From: CAZVWV01 sp964631745
Lineage (GTDB): Bacteria; Bdellovibrionota_C; UBA2361; JBGSMV01
Direction of reading: 5' to 3'
DNA: 21,993 nt
Assembly: GCA_964631745.1 (NCBI GenBank)
Contig: CAZVWV010000056.1
Location: forward strand, 1-21,993
Shown: positions 14,695 to 21,993 of the stretch, in pieces
How positions within the stretch are numbered: the stretch's first letter is position 1
How the letters are laid out: each line of letters opens with the position of its first letter
Translations under genes and position numbers: made by a program
The notes under the pieces: model-generated
Told to the model about the DNA's origin: nothing
The model's database searches: none
Seen by the model: only the letters and a program-made list of their open reading frames with translations

Positions 14695-15774
14695 CTACTC
14701 TCCGAATACCGCCTTAATGTTGGCAATTCTTTGCTCGAGAGGTGGGTGTGGAAGAAGAGCTGCTGGGAGTGGTCTGGCTTTTCTGCGTCGAGGCTCTCCA
14801 CTAGCACTAAGATCGTGCCAGTGAATAAGTCGGGTCAGGGCTGTTGTGTATGAAGTAGGATCCCCTACGAGGCGGACCGCTTCTACATCCGTTTTGCTCT
14901 CAACCGATCGATTTATTGCAGAATCTAGGAAGGCTTTTAAAACGCTATTGGCGGCCATGGCCAACAAGTAGGCGCCAGCCCCTACAAAGAACCGTTGGAT
15001 AGATCCCGCCGGAGCATGAGCCATCGCCAAAGCTGCAACTCCCCCTGCAACGGCGATGTTAGATATCCTGCTAAATAGCCGGGCGGTCGCTACCAATCTT
15101 AGGTCAGGGAGATGCTTAATATGAGAGACCTCGTGGGCTAGAAGGCCGATTGCTTCAGAGCTACTTATCTCCTGCGAAATAAACTTTTGAAACTTGGCGC
15201 TAAGGATGGCGTATGGTCGTAGCCACGGTAGAATAAATGCAGCTACACTAATTTGCGGGAGACTTTCATTGGGCACGGTTCTCATATGAACAGTAGGGGG
15301 CGCTATCCCGGCTTTTGTGGCTAGACCATGAACAAGAGTGGTGATAGGTGCCGGGGCAGCGGGGCCTCTATCTGGAGGCTTAAACATTGGCAATATCAAA
15401 CTTATGAGGTCAAGAGCGCAGTAAGAGATTAGGAAGTATGAATCATGCCCCAACATGCCCGCAACTCCCGCCTTAATGGCGAGGAGACTTACTCCTATGG
15501 AAGCAACGGATAGGGCGCAGATTCTGGCGTCGCAACGCCGGATAAATGATCTGATTTTATCGTTTGGAATATCAGAGGAAGTGCGGAGAACCTGTTGCAG
15601 AATGGTTCGTGGGTTCAGGCCACGTTCCAGACACTCCTCGATTGTGAGGGTTCTTGAATCAATGACTGCAGCGGGGCGGTGATGGGCTCCACCAGACGGG
15701 GGCGGTGGTGGACGTACCAATCCATCTGTGTGGACTCTACTATTCCCTGTATTCCCTGGTTCTGAGTGAAACAT
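14695..15774 (-). CDS. M48-family membrane zinc metallopeptidase
   Basis: A 359-aa protein. The zinc motif HEVSH at 214-218 (LLAHEVSHIKHLPD), the third-ligand segment SVESKTDVEAV (about 291-300) and the closing HPPLEQRIANI are the M48 signature shared with HtpX and Ste24. Hydrophobic segments lie at about 85-130 and 236-285, so it should be embedded in the membrane. The first 40 residues are unusual: low-complexity, with a PPPPP run and no signal peptide. M48 enzymes degrade misfolded membrane proteins or process specific substrates; the target is unknown. It is 36 bp downstream of the cyclophilin gene on the same strand and may share its transcript. Confidence 0.85.
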   Translation of the reverse strand: MFHSEPGNTGNSRVHTDGLVRPPPPPSGGAHHRPAAVIDSRTLTIEECLERGLNPRTILQQVLRTSSDIPNDKIRSFIRRCDARICALSVASIGVSLLAIKAGVAGMLGHDSYFLISYCALDLISLILPMFKPPDRGPAAPAPITTLVHGLATKAGIAPPTVHMRTVPNESLPQISVAAFILPWLRPYAILSAKFQKFISQEISSSEAIGLLAHEVSHIKHLPDLRLVATARLFSRISNIAVAGGVAALAMAHAPAGSIQRFFVGAGAYLLAMAANSVLKAFLDSAINRSVESKTDVEAVRLVGDPTSYTTALTRLIHWHDLSASGEPRRRKARPLPAALLPHPPLEQRIANIKAVFGE

Positions 15775-15810
15775 CTTCGCTATGGTACCACATCTCGGTA
15801 GGCTATTGCG

Positions 15811-16401
15811 TCACGGCTCAACAAAAACCTTCACGTTTTTCACAATATCCCCTTTCTCCAACGACTCAAGCACGCTCTCGCCATTTATCAAGCTTCCAAA
15901 GACTGTGTAGTTGCCGTTCATCTTGGGGGCATGGCCTAGAAGAATATGAAACTGGTTGCCGCTTGAGCGCCGTTCGGGATTTGCGGCGTCGTAACGCCGG
16001 GCCATGCCTAGTGCGCCAAAGACGTGCTCATGTTTATTAAATTCTGCCGGTAAGGTGTATGCTGCGGATGCGCCCGGATTCTTAGTCGGACCCCCGGCTT
16101 GGATTACATAACCTGGATAAAAGATATGAAACGGAATATTTTTATATAATCCTTTATCGGCCCGATACTTAAAGTTGGCCACGTGCCAGGGGGCCTCTTC
16201 CGGGTATAATTTAAACGTTAAATCCCCCCTGTCCGTGTATATAACGGCGGTTCTTAATTTGCTAATTTCACTAGACTTTGGCAGGAAAAAGGGGGGATCT
16301 TTATCCGCTCGAACCGTGCCGGTCGCCAGCAGAATCAAAAGAATCGGTAAGTATTTAATGTAATTAAAGAAACCGTTCTGTTTGTGGCTTATGTGTTTCA
16401 T
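15811..16401 (-). CDS. secreted cyclophilin-type protein with altered active site
   Basis: A 196-aa protein with an N-terminal hydrophobic segment (about 14-32, ILLILLATGTVRA) suggesting export. The cyclophilin fold is recognisable: TDRGDLTFKLYPEEAPWHVANF, PGYVIQAGGPTKNP, NQFHILLG and NYTVFGSLINGESVLE. Compared with the canonical FHRVIPGF and QFFI motifs, the catalytic Arg is replaced by Ile (FHIFYPGY) and the active-site Phe by His (QFHI). The prolyl isomerase activity may therefore be weak or lost, leaving a binding or chaperone role (inference). Start ATG 16401, no clear ribosome site. It is divergent from the VWA gene across 50 bp and upstream of the M48 peptidase on the same strand. Confidence 0.85.
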   Translation of the reverse strand: MKHISHKQNGFFNYIKYLPILLILLATGTVRADKDPPFFLPKSSEISKLRTAVIYTDRGDLTFKLYPEEAPWHVANFKYRADKGLYKNIPFHIFYPGYVIQAGGPTKNPGASAAYTLPAEFNKHEHVFGALGMARRYDAANPERRSSGNQFHILLGHAPKMNGNYTVFGSLINGESVLESLEKGDIVKNVKVFVEP

Positions 16402-16451
16402 TAATCTGTACTATTATTCTCGGTACTGTGGATTATAAGCTTTTGGTTTAG
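16402..16451. promoter_or_regulatory. short divergent promoter region, cyclophilin and VWA genes
   Basis: Only 50 bp separate the two divergent starts. A perfect TATAAT lies on the minus strand (16437-16432), placed to start a cyclophilin transcript with a leader of about 24 nt, although its -35 is poor. Overlapping ATTATAAG could act as a -10 in the other direction. The two genes probably share this region. Confidence 0.35.
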
Positions 16452-18581
16452 ATGCAACGCCTTTCTGTAATATTCCGTGCAAAATTTACGGCTGTGATTA
16501 CCGTTTTGGTAGTAGTGATACTTACTACTCTGGCGGCCTTTGCAGAGCAGCGCGAGCTTAAAACCGAGAGCACAGAAAAGATAGATGCGGTCCTGTTGCT
16601 CGATACCTCAGGTAGCATGTTACAAACAGACCGACAGAATCTTAGAAACGAGGGGGCCAAGATCTTTCTCGATTCGTTAAAGGACGATGACCAGCTCGCT
16701 GTAGTACAATTCGCTGCCGATGCAAAGGTGATTCGGCCGCTCGCACCTTTTAAGCCCGAAGATGTTCAGGCTACTAACGACTTGATACACGGGTTAGCAA
16801 CTGAGGGGCAATACACAGATATCTTAGCGGCCGTTACGTCGGCGCGCGATATTTTGCAGCAAAACGGTAGAGAAGATGCCTCCAAGATAGTTATTCTTCT
16901 CTCGGACGGAAAGATGGACCCTGATCCTGCTCTTGGTTCTCCTGAGACTCGCAGTCACGAGTTACTTGACAACGTGCTGCCTGCTTTAAAATCCACTGAC
17001 ATTAAAGTGCACACCCTATACTTTAGTGAAGAGGCCGATAAAGATCTGCTCTCCCAGATCGCAGCTGCCACCGATGGATTAAATTGGTTTACGCCCTCCG
17101 CCGAAAAAATTCACGAGTCCTACACCAGCTTGTTCTTGGCTGTTAAGAAGCCCCAGATTGTTCCATTGACCAGCAAAGGATTTCAGATCGACGAAAATGT
17201 GCAGGAAGCTACCTTCTACGTCAACCGGGACGGGGAGCAAGAACTAGCAGTGATTTCGCCCGAGGGCGGCAAATTTACAAGTAGCGCCACGGCACCCAAT
17301 ATTAGATGGTTCAAGAGCGAAAAATTCGACGTAATCACCATCATTAAGCCTGACGTGGGAAGCTGGCAGATCGAAGGAATGGTGGCGCAAGAGGGATTCG
17401 CAACAGTTCTTACGGACCTGAAGCTGGTAAGTGACTGGGCCCCTAGTATTTATTCCGGCAGCACCAATCTCTTACAGGCGCGTCTTTATGAAACAGAAAA
17501 GCCCGTAGTTCTGCCGGAGATGACCGGCTCCGCCCAGTATGCATACCAGGTCACACCGACCGATAGAGTGTCTGAGCCGATCATCAAAGATTTCTTAGTT
17601 GATGATGGCAGCCATGGGGATAAGATCGAAAAAGATGGCATTTTCTCGTCTGAGATTAGGATCGACGATCCTGGTGAGTATAAACTCACGATTTTATTGA
17701 AAGCTCCCACCTTTGAACGAACTCAACAGATCCCCTTTCGTGTGAAGCCACGTTTTATCTCTCTTCGCACTGAGGCCGTTGAAGCTCGGGCCGAGATTGG
17801 GGCGGGCCACGATCATGAACAGCATGAAGAACAATTCGTGGTTGAATTAAGCCCCGAAGCCACGGCCTTTAACAAACCACAGGTTAAGCTGTTGGCCGTT
17901 AACTCTGAGAGAGCCAGGCTTGTGTTGCCGCTCGCTAAGGGTGCTAAGCCGCTCACATATACTTGCAAAGCCTCGGCGCTTGCCGTGGCCGGGAGCTATA
18001 AAGTCCAGGCTTTTGTAACCGGCAAGGGCAAGAAGGGCGAATTGCAAGAGGAGAGTAATTTGCTTGAGTACGAATACCGCGAGTCGGGCGAACCGGTGGC
18101 GGAAGTCGAGGTCGTGATTGTTGACGAGAAACCAAAAGATACTAGCGCGCCCTGGTGGCCATATGCATTTTTAGTGTTGGCGGTGAATTCGGGTATGGGA
18201 ATGGTTTTTCTAGGTCGCGCTGGCTCAATCCAAGTCAGCGCTTCGTTCGCCGCGCCTAATTTTGCCCCCTTAGATGATGTCGATGCCGGTTTAGCGAAGT
18301 TAATCTCGATCAGTGAAGCTAGCGAGATTGATCTCTCAGATCCTCGTCTCACCAAGGATTTTCAGCCGAAGCTTTTGGGTGCTCGTGAGAGGTCCAGCGC
18401 GCAAGCTAGCGAGGACGCCACCACTCAGCAGGTGACGCCCGAGACTCCCGCTGTTGAAGAGGCCCTCGTTGAGGCACCACCCATCGCTGAAGAACTCGGC
18501 GAGTCTGATGCGGATCTGCAGGAGGATGCTTCGGAGCCAGAGAGCGAGACAGACAGCGAGACAGGGGGGGAGAAAGAGTAA
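16452..18581 (+). CDS. membrane-anchored von Willebrand factor A domain protein
   Basis: A 709-aa protein. Signal peptide or first helix about 12-31. VWA domain about 43-230 with a complete MIDAS metal site: DTSGSM (51-56), Thr122 in GQYTDI, and Asp152 in LLSDGKMD. Beta-rich, Ig-like segments follow (about 240-560), including FLVDDGSHGDKIEKDGIFSS (381-400), a DDG..GD..DGI.S element found in related proteobacterial VWA proteins. A His-rich patch, GHDHEQHEE, lies at 452-460. One helix at about 568-588 (PWWPYAFLVLAVNSGMG) is followed by a very acidic tail (about 640-709). Topology predicts a periplasmic body and a cytoplasmic acidic tail. Its stop overlaps the next start by 1 nt. Function unknown; adhesion or complex assembly in the envelope is inferred. 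Confidence 0.8.
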   Translation: MQRLSVIFRAKFTAVITVLVVVILTTLAAFAEQRELKTESTEKIDAVLLLDTSGSMLQTDRQNLRNEGAKIFLDSLKDDDQLAVVQFAADAKVIRPLAPFKPEDVQATNDLIHGLATEGQYTDILAAVTSARDILQQNGREDASKIVILLSDGKMDPDPALGSPETRSHELLDNVLPALKSTDIKVHTLYFSEEADKDLLSQIAAATDGLNWFTPSAEKIHESYTSLFLAVKKPQIVPLTSKGFQIDENVQEATFYVNRDGEQELAVISPEGGKFTSSATAPNIRWFKSEKFDVITIIKPDVGSWQIEGMVAQEGFATVLTDLKLVSDWAPSIYSGSTNLLQARLYETEKPVVLPEMTGSAQYAYQVTPTDRVSEPIIKDFLVDDGSHGDKIEKDGIFSSEIRIDDPGEYKLTILLKAPTFERTQQIPFRVKPRFISLRTEAVEARAEIGAGHDHEQHEEQFVVELSPEATAFNKPQVKLLAVNSERARLVLPLAKGAKPLTYTCKASALAVAGSYKVQAFVTGKGKKGELQEESNLLEYEYRESGEPVAEVEVVIVDEKPKDTSAPWWPYAFLVLAVNSGMGMVFLGRAGSIQVSASFAAPNFAPLDDVDAGLAKLISISEASEIDLSDPRLTKDFQPKLLGARERSSAQASEDATTQQVTPETPAVEEALVEAPPIAEELGESDADLQEDASEPESETDSETGGEKE

Positions 18582-19264
18582 TGGGGCCGATTATTATCAT
18601 CGCCTTGGCGCTTGTGAGTGCTGTTGGATTCGCAGTAGCGATATTTACCACGGCTGCGAAAAAAAGTTCGGGCGCGCGAAAAGCCGTTAAGGCGTTAGAG
18701 GAGGACTTAGCCAAACGAGAGTCTCTAAAGTCAGAGATTGAAAGCGCTTATTCCCAGCTAGTAGAAATTCCAACGCTTCAAAAATTGGTGGAGCAAGTGC
18801 AGGGAGTGAACGAAGCTTTGAAAGCAGAACGTGGTCGCATAATGATTACCCAAGCCGAGTTGGAGACGGTAGAGTCGCGTTTACGGGAATTAGAGGAGAT
18901 CGAAAGAGAGTTCGAGGCCAGCGGCCTCGAAACTAAGCAAGAGCTCACTATTTTGCAGAAGAAACAGGAAGAACTCTCTGGAAAGAACGGTCAGCTTAAA
19001 CAGCAGATCTCCCAGAACGATTCCGAGATAAATAAATTAATGGGCGAGATTGAGATGAGCGCCCAGGCCCAAGAGCAGGTGCGCCGCATGCAGTCAGAGC
19101 TTGTACGCACCCAAGCTAAAATCGATCAGCTTTTGGGGCAACTTGAGACCGGCAACGATCAATATTTTAACGCCAAGCGCCGCTACGATGCGCTTGATAT
19201 TGAATACGCTCAATTATATGAGAAATTCTCTGAGACCGAAGCCAAGGGCGATGAAGAAGAGTAG
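18581..19264 (+). CDS. membrane-anchored coiled-coil protein, unknown function
   Basis: A 227-aa protein. One N-terminal membrane helix (about 3-25, IIIIALALVSAVGFAVAIF) is followed by a long alpha-helical coiled coil from about 35 to 215, rich in Glu, Lys, Gln and Leu with heptad-like spacing (LEEDLAKRESLKSEIE, LRELEEIEREFEA, LKQQISQNDSEINKLMGEIE). It ends in an acidic EAKGDEEE. No enzymatic motif is seen. Its ATG overlaps the VWA stop (TAATG), so translation is coupled and the two products are likely partners. Mpl follows after 3 bp. It could be a scaffold or spacer in the envelope; this is inference from context. Confidence 0.75.
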   Translation: MGPIIIIALALVSAVGFAVAIFTTAAKKSSGARKAVKALEEDLAKRESLKSEIESAYSQLVEIPTLQKLVEQVQGVNEALKAERGRIMITQAELETVESRLRELEEIEREFEASGLETKQELTILQKKQEELSGKNGQLKQQISQNDSEINKLMGEIEMSAQAQEQVRRMQSELVRTQAKIDQLLGQLETGNDQYFNAKRRYDALDIEYAQLYEKFSETEAKGDEEE

Positions 19265-19267
19265 GGA

Positions 19268-20749
19268 ATGACTGGCAATGCCGATCTCAAAAGTCGCATG
19301 AATTTTTCCGTTTCCGAAATAACATCATTAAAAGATATCCCCAAGGGCGCACATATACACGTGATCGGCGTGTGCGGCGTGGCCATGGCTCAAATGGCGA
19401 TACTTCTTAGCCAGCAGGGATACCAAGTTTCCGGCAGCGACAAGGAGTTTTATGAACCCATGGGGGGCTTGCTTAGAAATTCAAAAGTCACGCTGAAACA
19501 AGGCTATTCTGCCAGTAACTTGGAGGGGCAGATCGATCTCGTGGTAATCGGAAATGTCGTCAGTGCCGGACATGAAGAGGCGCTAGAGGTCGAACGCAGA
19601 AAGATCCCTTACACAATTTTTCCGAAATTGTTGCATGAGCTCATCATAGAAGGACGTCACTCGATGGTGGTGAGCGGCACGCATGGAAAAACTACTACCT
19701 CGGCCATGTGGGCTTGTGTGTTGCGTGAGCTTCTGCAAGATCCCGCTTACTTTGTGGGCGGCGCAGCGCTGGACCTGCCAAGTAGTCTCTCGCTGGGCGG
19801 CAAGAAGTTTTCCGTGGTGGAAGGAGACGAATACGACAGCGCCTTTTTCGCGAAGGTTCCAAAATTTAGCTTCTACCGGCCTGATACTCTGATTGTCACC
19901 TCGGTGGAATATGATCACGCTGATATCTACCCGGATTTAGCGGCCATCAACAGTGAGTTCGATAAGCTGGTGTTGGGGCTGCCGCAGGGAGCGCGCGCGA
20001 TTGTATGCGTGGATGGTGATAACTTAAGAGCCCTTTACAACTCCTGGAAGAGTAGAGCGAAGTGTGAGCTGATCTCTTACGGAAAGTCCGAGGCTGAATG
20101 GAAGCTGGAATCATGCACACAGACAGGCGCAAGCCAAGAAGTGCGTGCGCGGGACAAAAATGGGAATGCGCTTCAGTTCTCCCTTAATATTCCGGGAAGC
20201 TATAACGCCCTAAATGCACTGGCGGTCGCCATCGCCTGCGAGAGCTGCGGCTTTGATCGGCGGGCCGTAGTTGAAGCGCTAGCAAGTTTTCACGGCGTAA
20301 AACGCCGCCAAGAAGTGCGCTTTAAGAAAGATGGCTTGGTAGTGATTGAGGATTTCGCACATCATCCCACCGCGGTGAGGGAAACTATTACGGGGGTCAA
20401 GCAAGCTTATCCGCAGCACAAACTAATCGCCATCTTCGAACCGCGATCGAACACCAGTCGAAGAAAGGTCTTCCAAAATGATTATGTGCAAGCTTTCAGC
20501 ATGGCCAACCAAGTTCATCTTTTTGAAGTAGCCCTGCGGCATAACGATAGTCCGGATGACCTAATCGATGTGGGCACGCTAGCCAGTGAAATATCAGCAA
20601 CCGGCACTCCCGCCCAAACTTTCAAAGACGTTTCAGCAAAAACCAAAGAGCTAGCTCTTTTTAAATCTGAAAAAATTGTGATCTTGGTTATGTCGAACGG
20701 TTCCTTCGGCGGACTTTTGGAGAAGTTGCTGAAAGAGCTTGAGGGTTAG
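19268..20749 (+). CDS. mpl: UDP-N-acetylmuramate:L-alanyl-gamma-D-glutamyl-meso-DAP ligase (Mpl)
   Basis: A 493-aa Mur-family ligase that rejoins recycled murein tripeptide to UDP-MurNAc in the cytoplasm, saving new peptide synthesis. N-terminal Rossmann segment HVIGVCGVAMAQMA (31-44), ATP loop GTHGKTTT (137-144), then the residues that mark Mpl rather than MurC: EGDEYDSAFF (185-194), SVEYDHADIY (212-221), FEPRSNTSRR (390-399) and VMSNGSFGG (474-482). It is somewhat longer than the E. coli enzyme, with an N-terminal extension of about 25 residues; a start at 19301 (MNFSVS) is possible. It follows the coiled-coil gene by 3 bp. Its TAG stop coincides with the first bases of a GCGCCGAC-family repeat. 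Confidence 0.95.
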   Translation: MTGNADLKSRMNFSVSEITSLKDIPKGAHIHVIGVCGVAMAQMAILLSQQGYQVSGSDKEFYEPMGGLLRNSKVTLKQGYSASNLEGQIDLVVIGNVVSAGHEEALEVERRKIPYTIFPKLLHELIIEGRHSMVVSGTHGKTTTSAMWACVLRELLQDPAYFVGGAALDLPSSLSLGGKKFSVVEGDEYDSAFFAKVPKFSFYRPDTLIVTSVEYDHADIYPDLAAINSEFDKLVLGLPQGARAIVCVDGDNLRALYNSWKSRAKCELISYGKSEAEWKLESCTQTGASQEVRARDKNGNALQFSLNIPGSYNALNALAVAIACESCGFDRRAVVEALASFHGVKRRQEVRFKKDGLVVIEDFAHHPTAVRETITGVKQAYPQHKLIAIFEPRSNTSRRKVFQNDYVQAFSMANQVHLFEVALRHNDSPDDLIDVGTLASEISATGTPAQTFKDVSAKTKELALFKSEKIVILVMSNGSFGGLLEKLLKELEG

Positions 20750-20903
20750 CGCCGAGGCCCTCGTCGGCCGAGGGTCATAGCGGCATTACCGTGTGGGGCG
20801 CAACCACCGGCTGCTAGTGAAGCACGAAAATATTATGGAGCGCCGACGACCCCGTCGGCCGGTGCCTCGAGGTGGCACTAAATCTTAGGCCGACAGGCAG
20901 CAC
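20747..20903. repeat. GCGCCGAC-family repeat, two-unit copy after mpl
   Basis: The first unit (20747 to about 20814) begins TAGCGCCGA, with its TAG being the mpl stop codon, and continues through ggcattaccg and ggggcgcaaccaccgg as in the left half of the element at 561-789. The second unit (20815-20903) matches 13302-13392 and carries the palindrome GCCGACG accc CGTCGGC. The first unit's palindrome has decayed (GCCGAGgccctcGTCGGC). The hairpins may also end mpl transcription. Confidence 0.8.
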
Positions 20904-21041
20904 CAGGCGCGAAGAGCTAGAGTAGCAGCGTAAAGCCCAGCGCCCTCGATTTTCAGCAAATACAGCTACTAAAAATGATTACTGCAAATAATTCCAACTC
21001 CCCGGCGAATATGCTAAGCTGCGCCACTGTCATATCCTCAC
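20904..21041. other. spacer upstream of tRNA-Val
   Basis: A 138-bp gap without a gene. A -10-like TATGCT near 21010 sits at a sensible distance from the tRNA, but no good -35 accompanies it. The leader is otherwise featureless. Confidence 0.4.
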
Positions 21042-21113
21042 AGGCACGTAGCTCAGTGGTAGAGCACTTGCTTCACACGCAAGGGGTCGGTGGTTCAATC
21101 CCACTCGTGCCTA
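21042..21113 (+). tRNA. tRNA-Val (anticodon CAC)
   Basis: A 72-nt cloverleaf: 7-bp acceptor aggcacg/cgtgcct, D arm gctcagtggtagagc, anticodon stem cttgc/gcaag with loop ttcacac giving anticodon CAC, variable loop gggtc, and T arm ggtgg ttcaatc ccact with one G-U pair. The discriminator base is A, and CCA is not encoded. CAC reads the valine codon GUG. The gene stands alone, converging on mazEF. Confidence 0.93.
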
Positions 21114-21168
21114 TTTTGGGATTTCGCCTTTCATTTCCTGTGGCGATGCTTACAACGTTCTTTCTTGA

Positions 21169-21492
21169 TTAAATTGCGAACATTTCCTGAACAACTCGAA
21201 GAATTTCAATTCCAGTTTTTGCGTCGATTTTGCCCAACTTCTTTTTCAATCGAGATTTATCGATGGTGCGGATCTGGTCCAGTACGATCTGCCCGCTTTT
21301 ACCGCGAAACCGACATGAAACTCGCGATGGATAGCTTTGACCTCTTGTTGTCATAGGGGCAACAATAACGGTGGAGATCCACTTATTCATTTCATCAGGA
21401 GAGATCACAACACACGGCCTACTCTTGCGAATTTCCTTTCCGATTGTGGGATCGAGCACCACCACGAAAACATCAAACCTATTTATTTCCAT
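21169..21492 (-). CDS. mazF: MazF-family endoribonuclease toxin
   Basis: A 107-aa toxin from the ATG at 21492 (MEINRFDVFVV). MazF/PemK marks are KSRPCVVISPDEMN, VIVAPMTTRG with YPSRV, and GQIVLDQIRTIDKSRL near the active site, ending in the helix GIEILRVVQEMF. The family cuts single-stranded mRNA at short motifs and is held off by the antitoxin encoded just before it. The start overlaps the antitoxin gene by 10 nt, and an AGGAG site lies 5-10 nt upstream; a longer frame from 21513 would add seven residues without need. The gene looks intact and ends 55 bp from the convergent tRNA-Val. Confidence 0.92.
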   Translation of the reverse strand: MEINRFDVFVVVLDPTIGKEIRKSRPCVVISPDEMNKWISTVIVAPMTTRGQSYPSRVSCRFRGKSGQIVLDQIRTIDKSRLKKKLGKIDAKTGIEILRVVQEMFAI

Positions 21493-21737
21493 TCCCACTC
21501 CTGGGCATCCCAAGCTGAGGTCACAACTTCAGAATCCAACAATTTATCATCTCCTCTTTCATACATTGCGCGAAAAGCCTCCTCCCATCCGTCCCTGGCT
21601 TTTCTACTTGGGCGAATTACAATGCTACCCCGGGTAGCCTCAAGAGTTACCTCATCTCCGAGTTTGAGCTCTTCCAAAATAGCCTTGGGAAGGCGAATGC
21701 CTTTGGAATTTCCAATTCGAATTAGTTTGGATTTCAT
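21483..21737 (-). CDS. mazE: MazE/AbrB-type antitoxin
   Basis: An 84-aa protein from the ATG at 21737. The N-terminal swapped-hairpin DNA-binding domain is clear: KLIRIGNSKGIRLPKAILEE then LGDEVTLEATRGSIVIRPS. The acidic, tryptophan-containing tail (WEEAFRAMYERGDDKLL to EWEWK) would thread into MazF. It should bind MazF and, with it, repress the module. An in-frame ATG at 21782 lies upstream of the predicted promoter and is rejected. No ribosome site precedes ATG 21737, and the predicted transcript start is only about 3 nt away, so the message may be leaderless. Confidence 0.9.
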   Translation of the reverse strand: MKSKLIRIGNSKGIRLPKAILEELKLGDEVTLEATRGSIVIRPSRKARDGWEEAFRAMYERGDDKLLDSEVVTSAWDAQEWEWK

Positions 21738-21738
21738 A

Positions 21739-21776
21739 GTTATTACATTGTAATTACTTTCGGTTGTGGCTGTCAA
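21739..21776 (-). promoter_or_regulatory. mazEF promoter with operator palindrome
   Basis: On the minus strand a consensus -35 TTGACA (21776-21771) and -10 TACAAT (21752-21747) are separated by 18 bp. The palindrome gttattaca t tgtaattac (21739-21757, 8 of 9 pairs) is centred over the -10, where a MazE or MazEF complex would block transcription. The motifs are seen; repression is inferred from the family. Confidence 0.65.
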
Positions 21777-21782
21777 CGGCAT

Positions 21783-21906
21783 TGAAGGGCGACTCTAGAC
21801 TTTAACCTAGAAAGAGCAGTTGAATCGTAGCGAGGTGGCGGAGATGGCTGAAGATCTTGAAGTTTTCGACGGAATTGGCACGGAACCCTAGCACCGCTAG
21901 GGTGAG
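21783..21906. other. spacer with a short reading frame and hairpin
   Basis: On the plus strand 21844-21891 encodes MAEDLEVFDGIGTEP after a purine-rich gaggtggcggag. Its stop falls in the hairpin ACCCTAG caccg CTAGGGT (21885-21903). The frame is closed a few codons upstream, so this is either a tiny peptide or the remnant of a gene cut by the repeats that follow. No family is recognised. Confidence 0.25.
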
Positions 21907-21937
21907 TCATGCGTGTCCGGTAGAAAGGTGGCGGTGA
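21907..21937. repeat. isolated left end of the miniature element
   Basis: These 31 bp are identical to 13889-13919, the left edge of the element in the phosphatase pseudogene (tcatgcgtgtccggtag and onward). The match stops at 21938, where the next repeat family begins within a few bases. The rest of the element is missing, so this is a truncated copy or solo end. Confidence 0.8.
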
Positions 21938-21943
21938 CGTATT

Positions 21944-21993
21944 TGCTCAAAAACCCCGGGCGAAGCAGGGATATTAAGTAGCGCCGACGATTC
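21944..21993. repeat. left end of another GCGCCGAC compound element, cut by the window edge
   Basis: Matches 561-610 at all but two positions: tgctcaaaaaccccggg, then gcgaagcagggatattaag and tagcgccgacgattc. It is in the same orientation as the copy at 561-789 and should continue to the right of the window. Confidence 0.85.

Noticed and set aside
20747..21993. tRNA-Val as an attachment site for an integrated element
   Set aside because: I found no direct repeat of the tRNA 3' end elsewhere in the window and no integrase gene.
1..21993. CRISPR array
   Set aside because: No short direct repeat with regular unique spacers occurs; the repeats present are palindromic, dispersed and few.

Overview
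The window looks like a chromosomal segment of a Gram-negative bacterium. The evidence is a class A penicillin-binding protein of the PBP1A type with its OB-type insert, the murein-recycling ligase Mpl, a signal-peptide cyclophilin and a complete Pst/Pho phosphate system. Base composition is near 50% GC by eye. Several features are found in deltaproteobacteria-like lineages, but nothing in the sequence fixes the phylum and I do not name one.

Layout. Positions 1-3720 are an accessory block. It holds a broken ParE-type toxin with an intact Phd-type antitoxin, a TrmB-like regulator divergent from an orphan branched-chain-amino-acid-type binding protein, and two copies of a long stem-loop repeat at its edges. 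Positions 3739-10424 are the phosphate region: phoU and pstB on the minus strand, divergent from pstS-pstC-pstA on the plus strand, which converge on phoR and phoB (minus). Positions 10601-13051 encode PBP1A, divergent from phoB. Positions 13302-15774 hold a dispersed repeat, an inositol-monophosphatase-family gene split by a 204-bp miniature element with a 10-bp target duplication, and an M48 metallopeptidase. Positions 15811-20749 carry a cyclophilin-like protein (minus), divergent from a tight three-gene run of a von Willebrand A membrane protein, a membrane-anchored coiled-coil protein and Mpl. Positions 20747-21993 hold dispersed repeats, a tRNA-Val(CAC) gene and a mazEF toxin-antitoxin pair, and end in another copy of the repeat seen near the left edge.

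How the genes work together. PstSCAB imports phosphate, PhoU couples the transporter to PhoR, and PhoR phosphorylates PhoB. CTAA-type direct repeats spaced 11 bp lie in both divergent Pho intergenic regions and are candidate PhoB sites. PBP1A and Mpl both serve peptidoglycan synthesis and recycling. The VWA/coiled-coil pair is translationally linked to Mpl and may also belong to the envelope.

The most distinctive non-coding signal is repeat content. At least three repeat families occur more than once: a 59-nt stem-loop unit, a GCGCCGAC palindrome family, and a TGTCCGGTA-ended miniature element. They sit at gene ends and in one case have disrupted a gene. I saw no CRISPR array, rRNA, prophage or full-length transposase gene.
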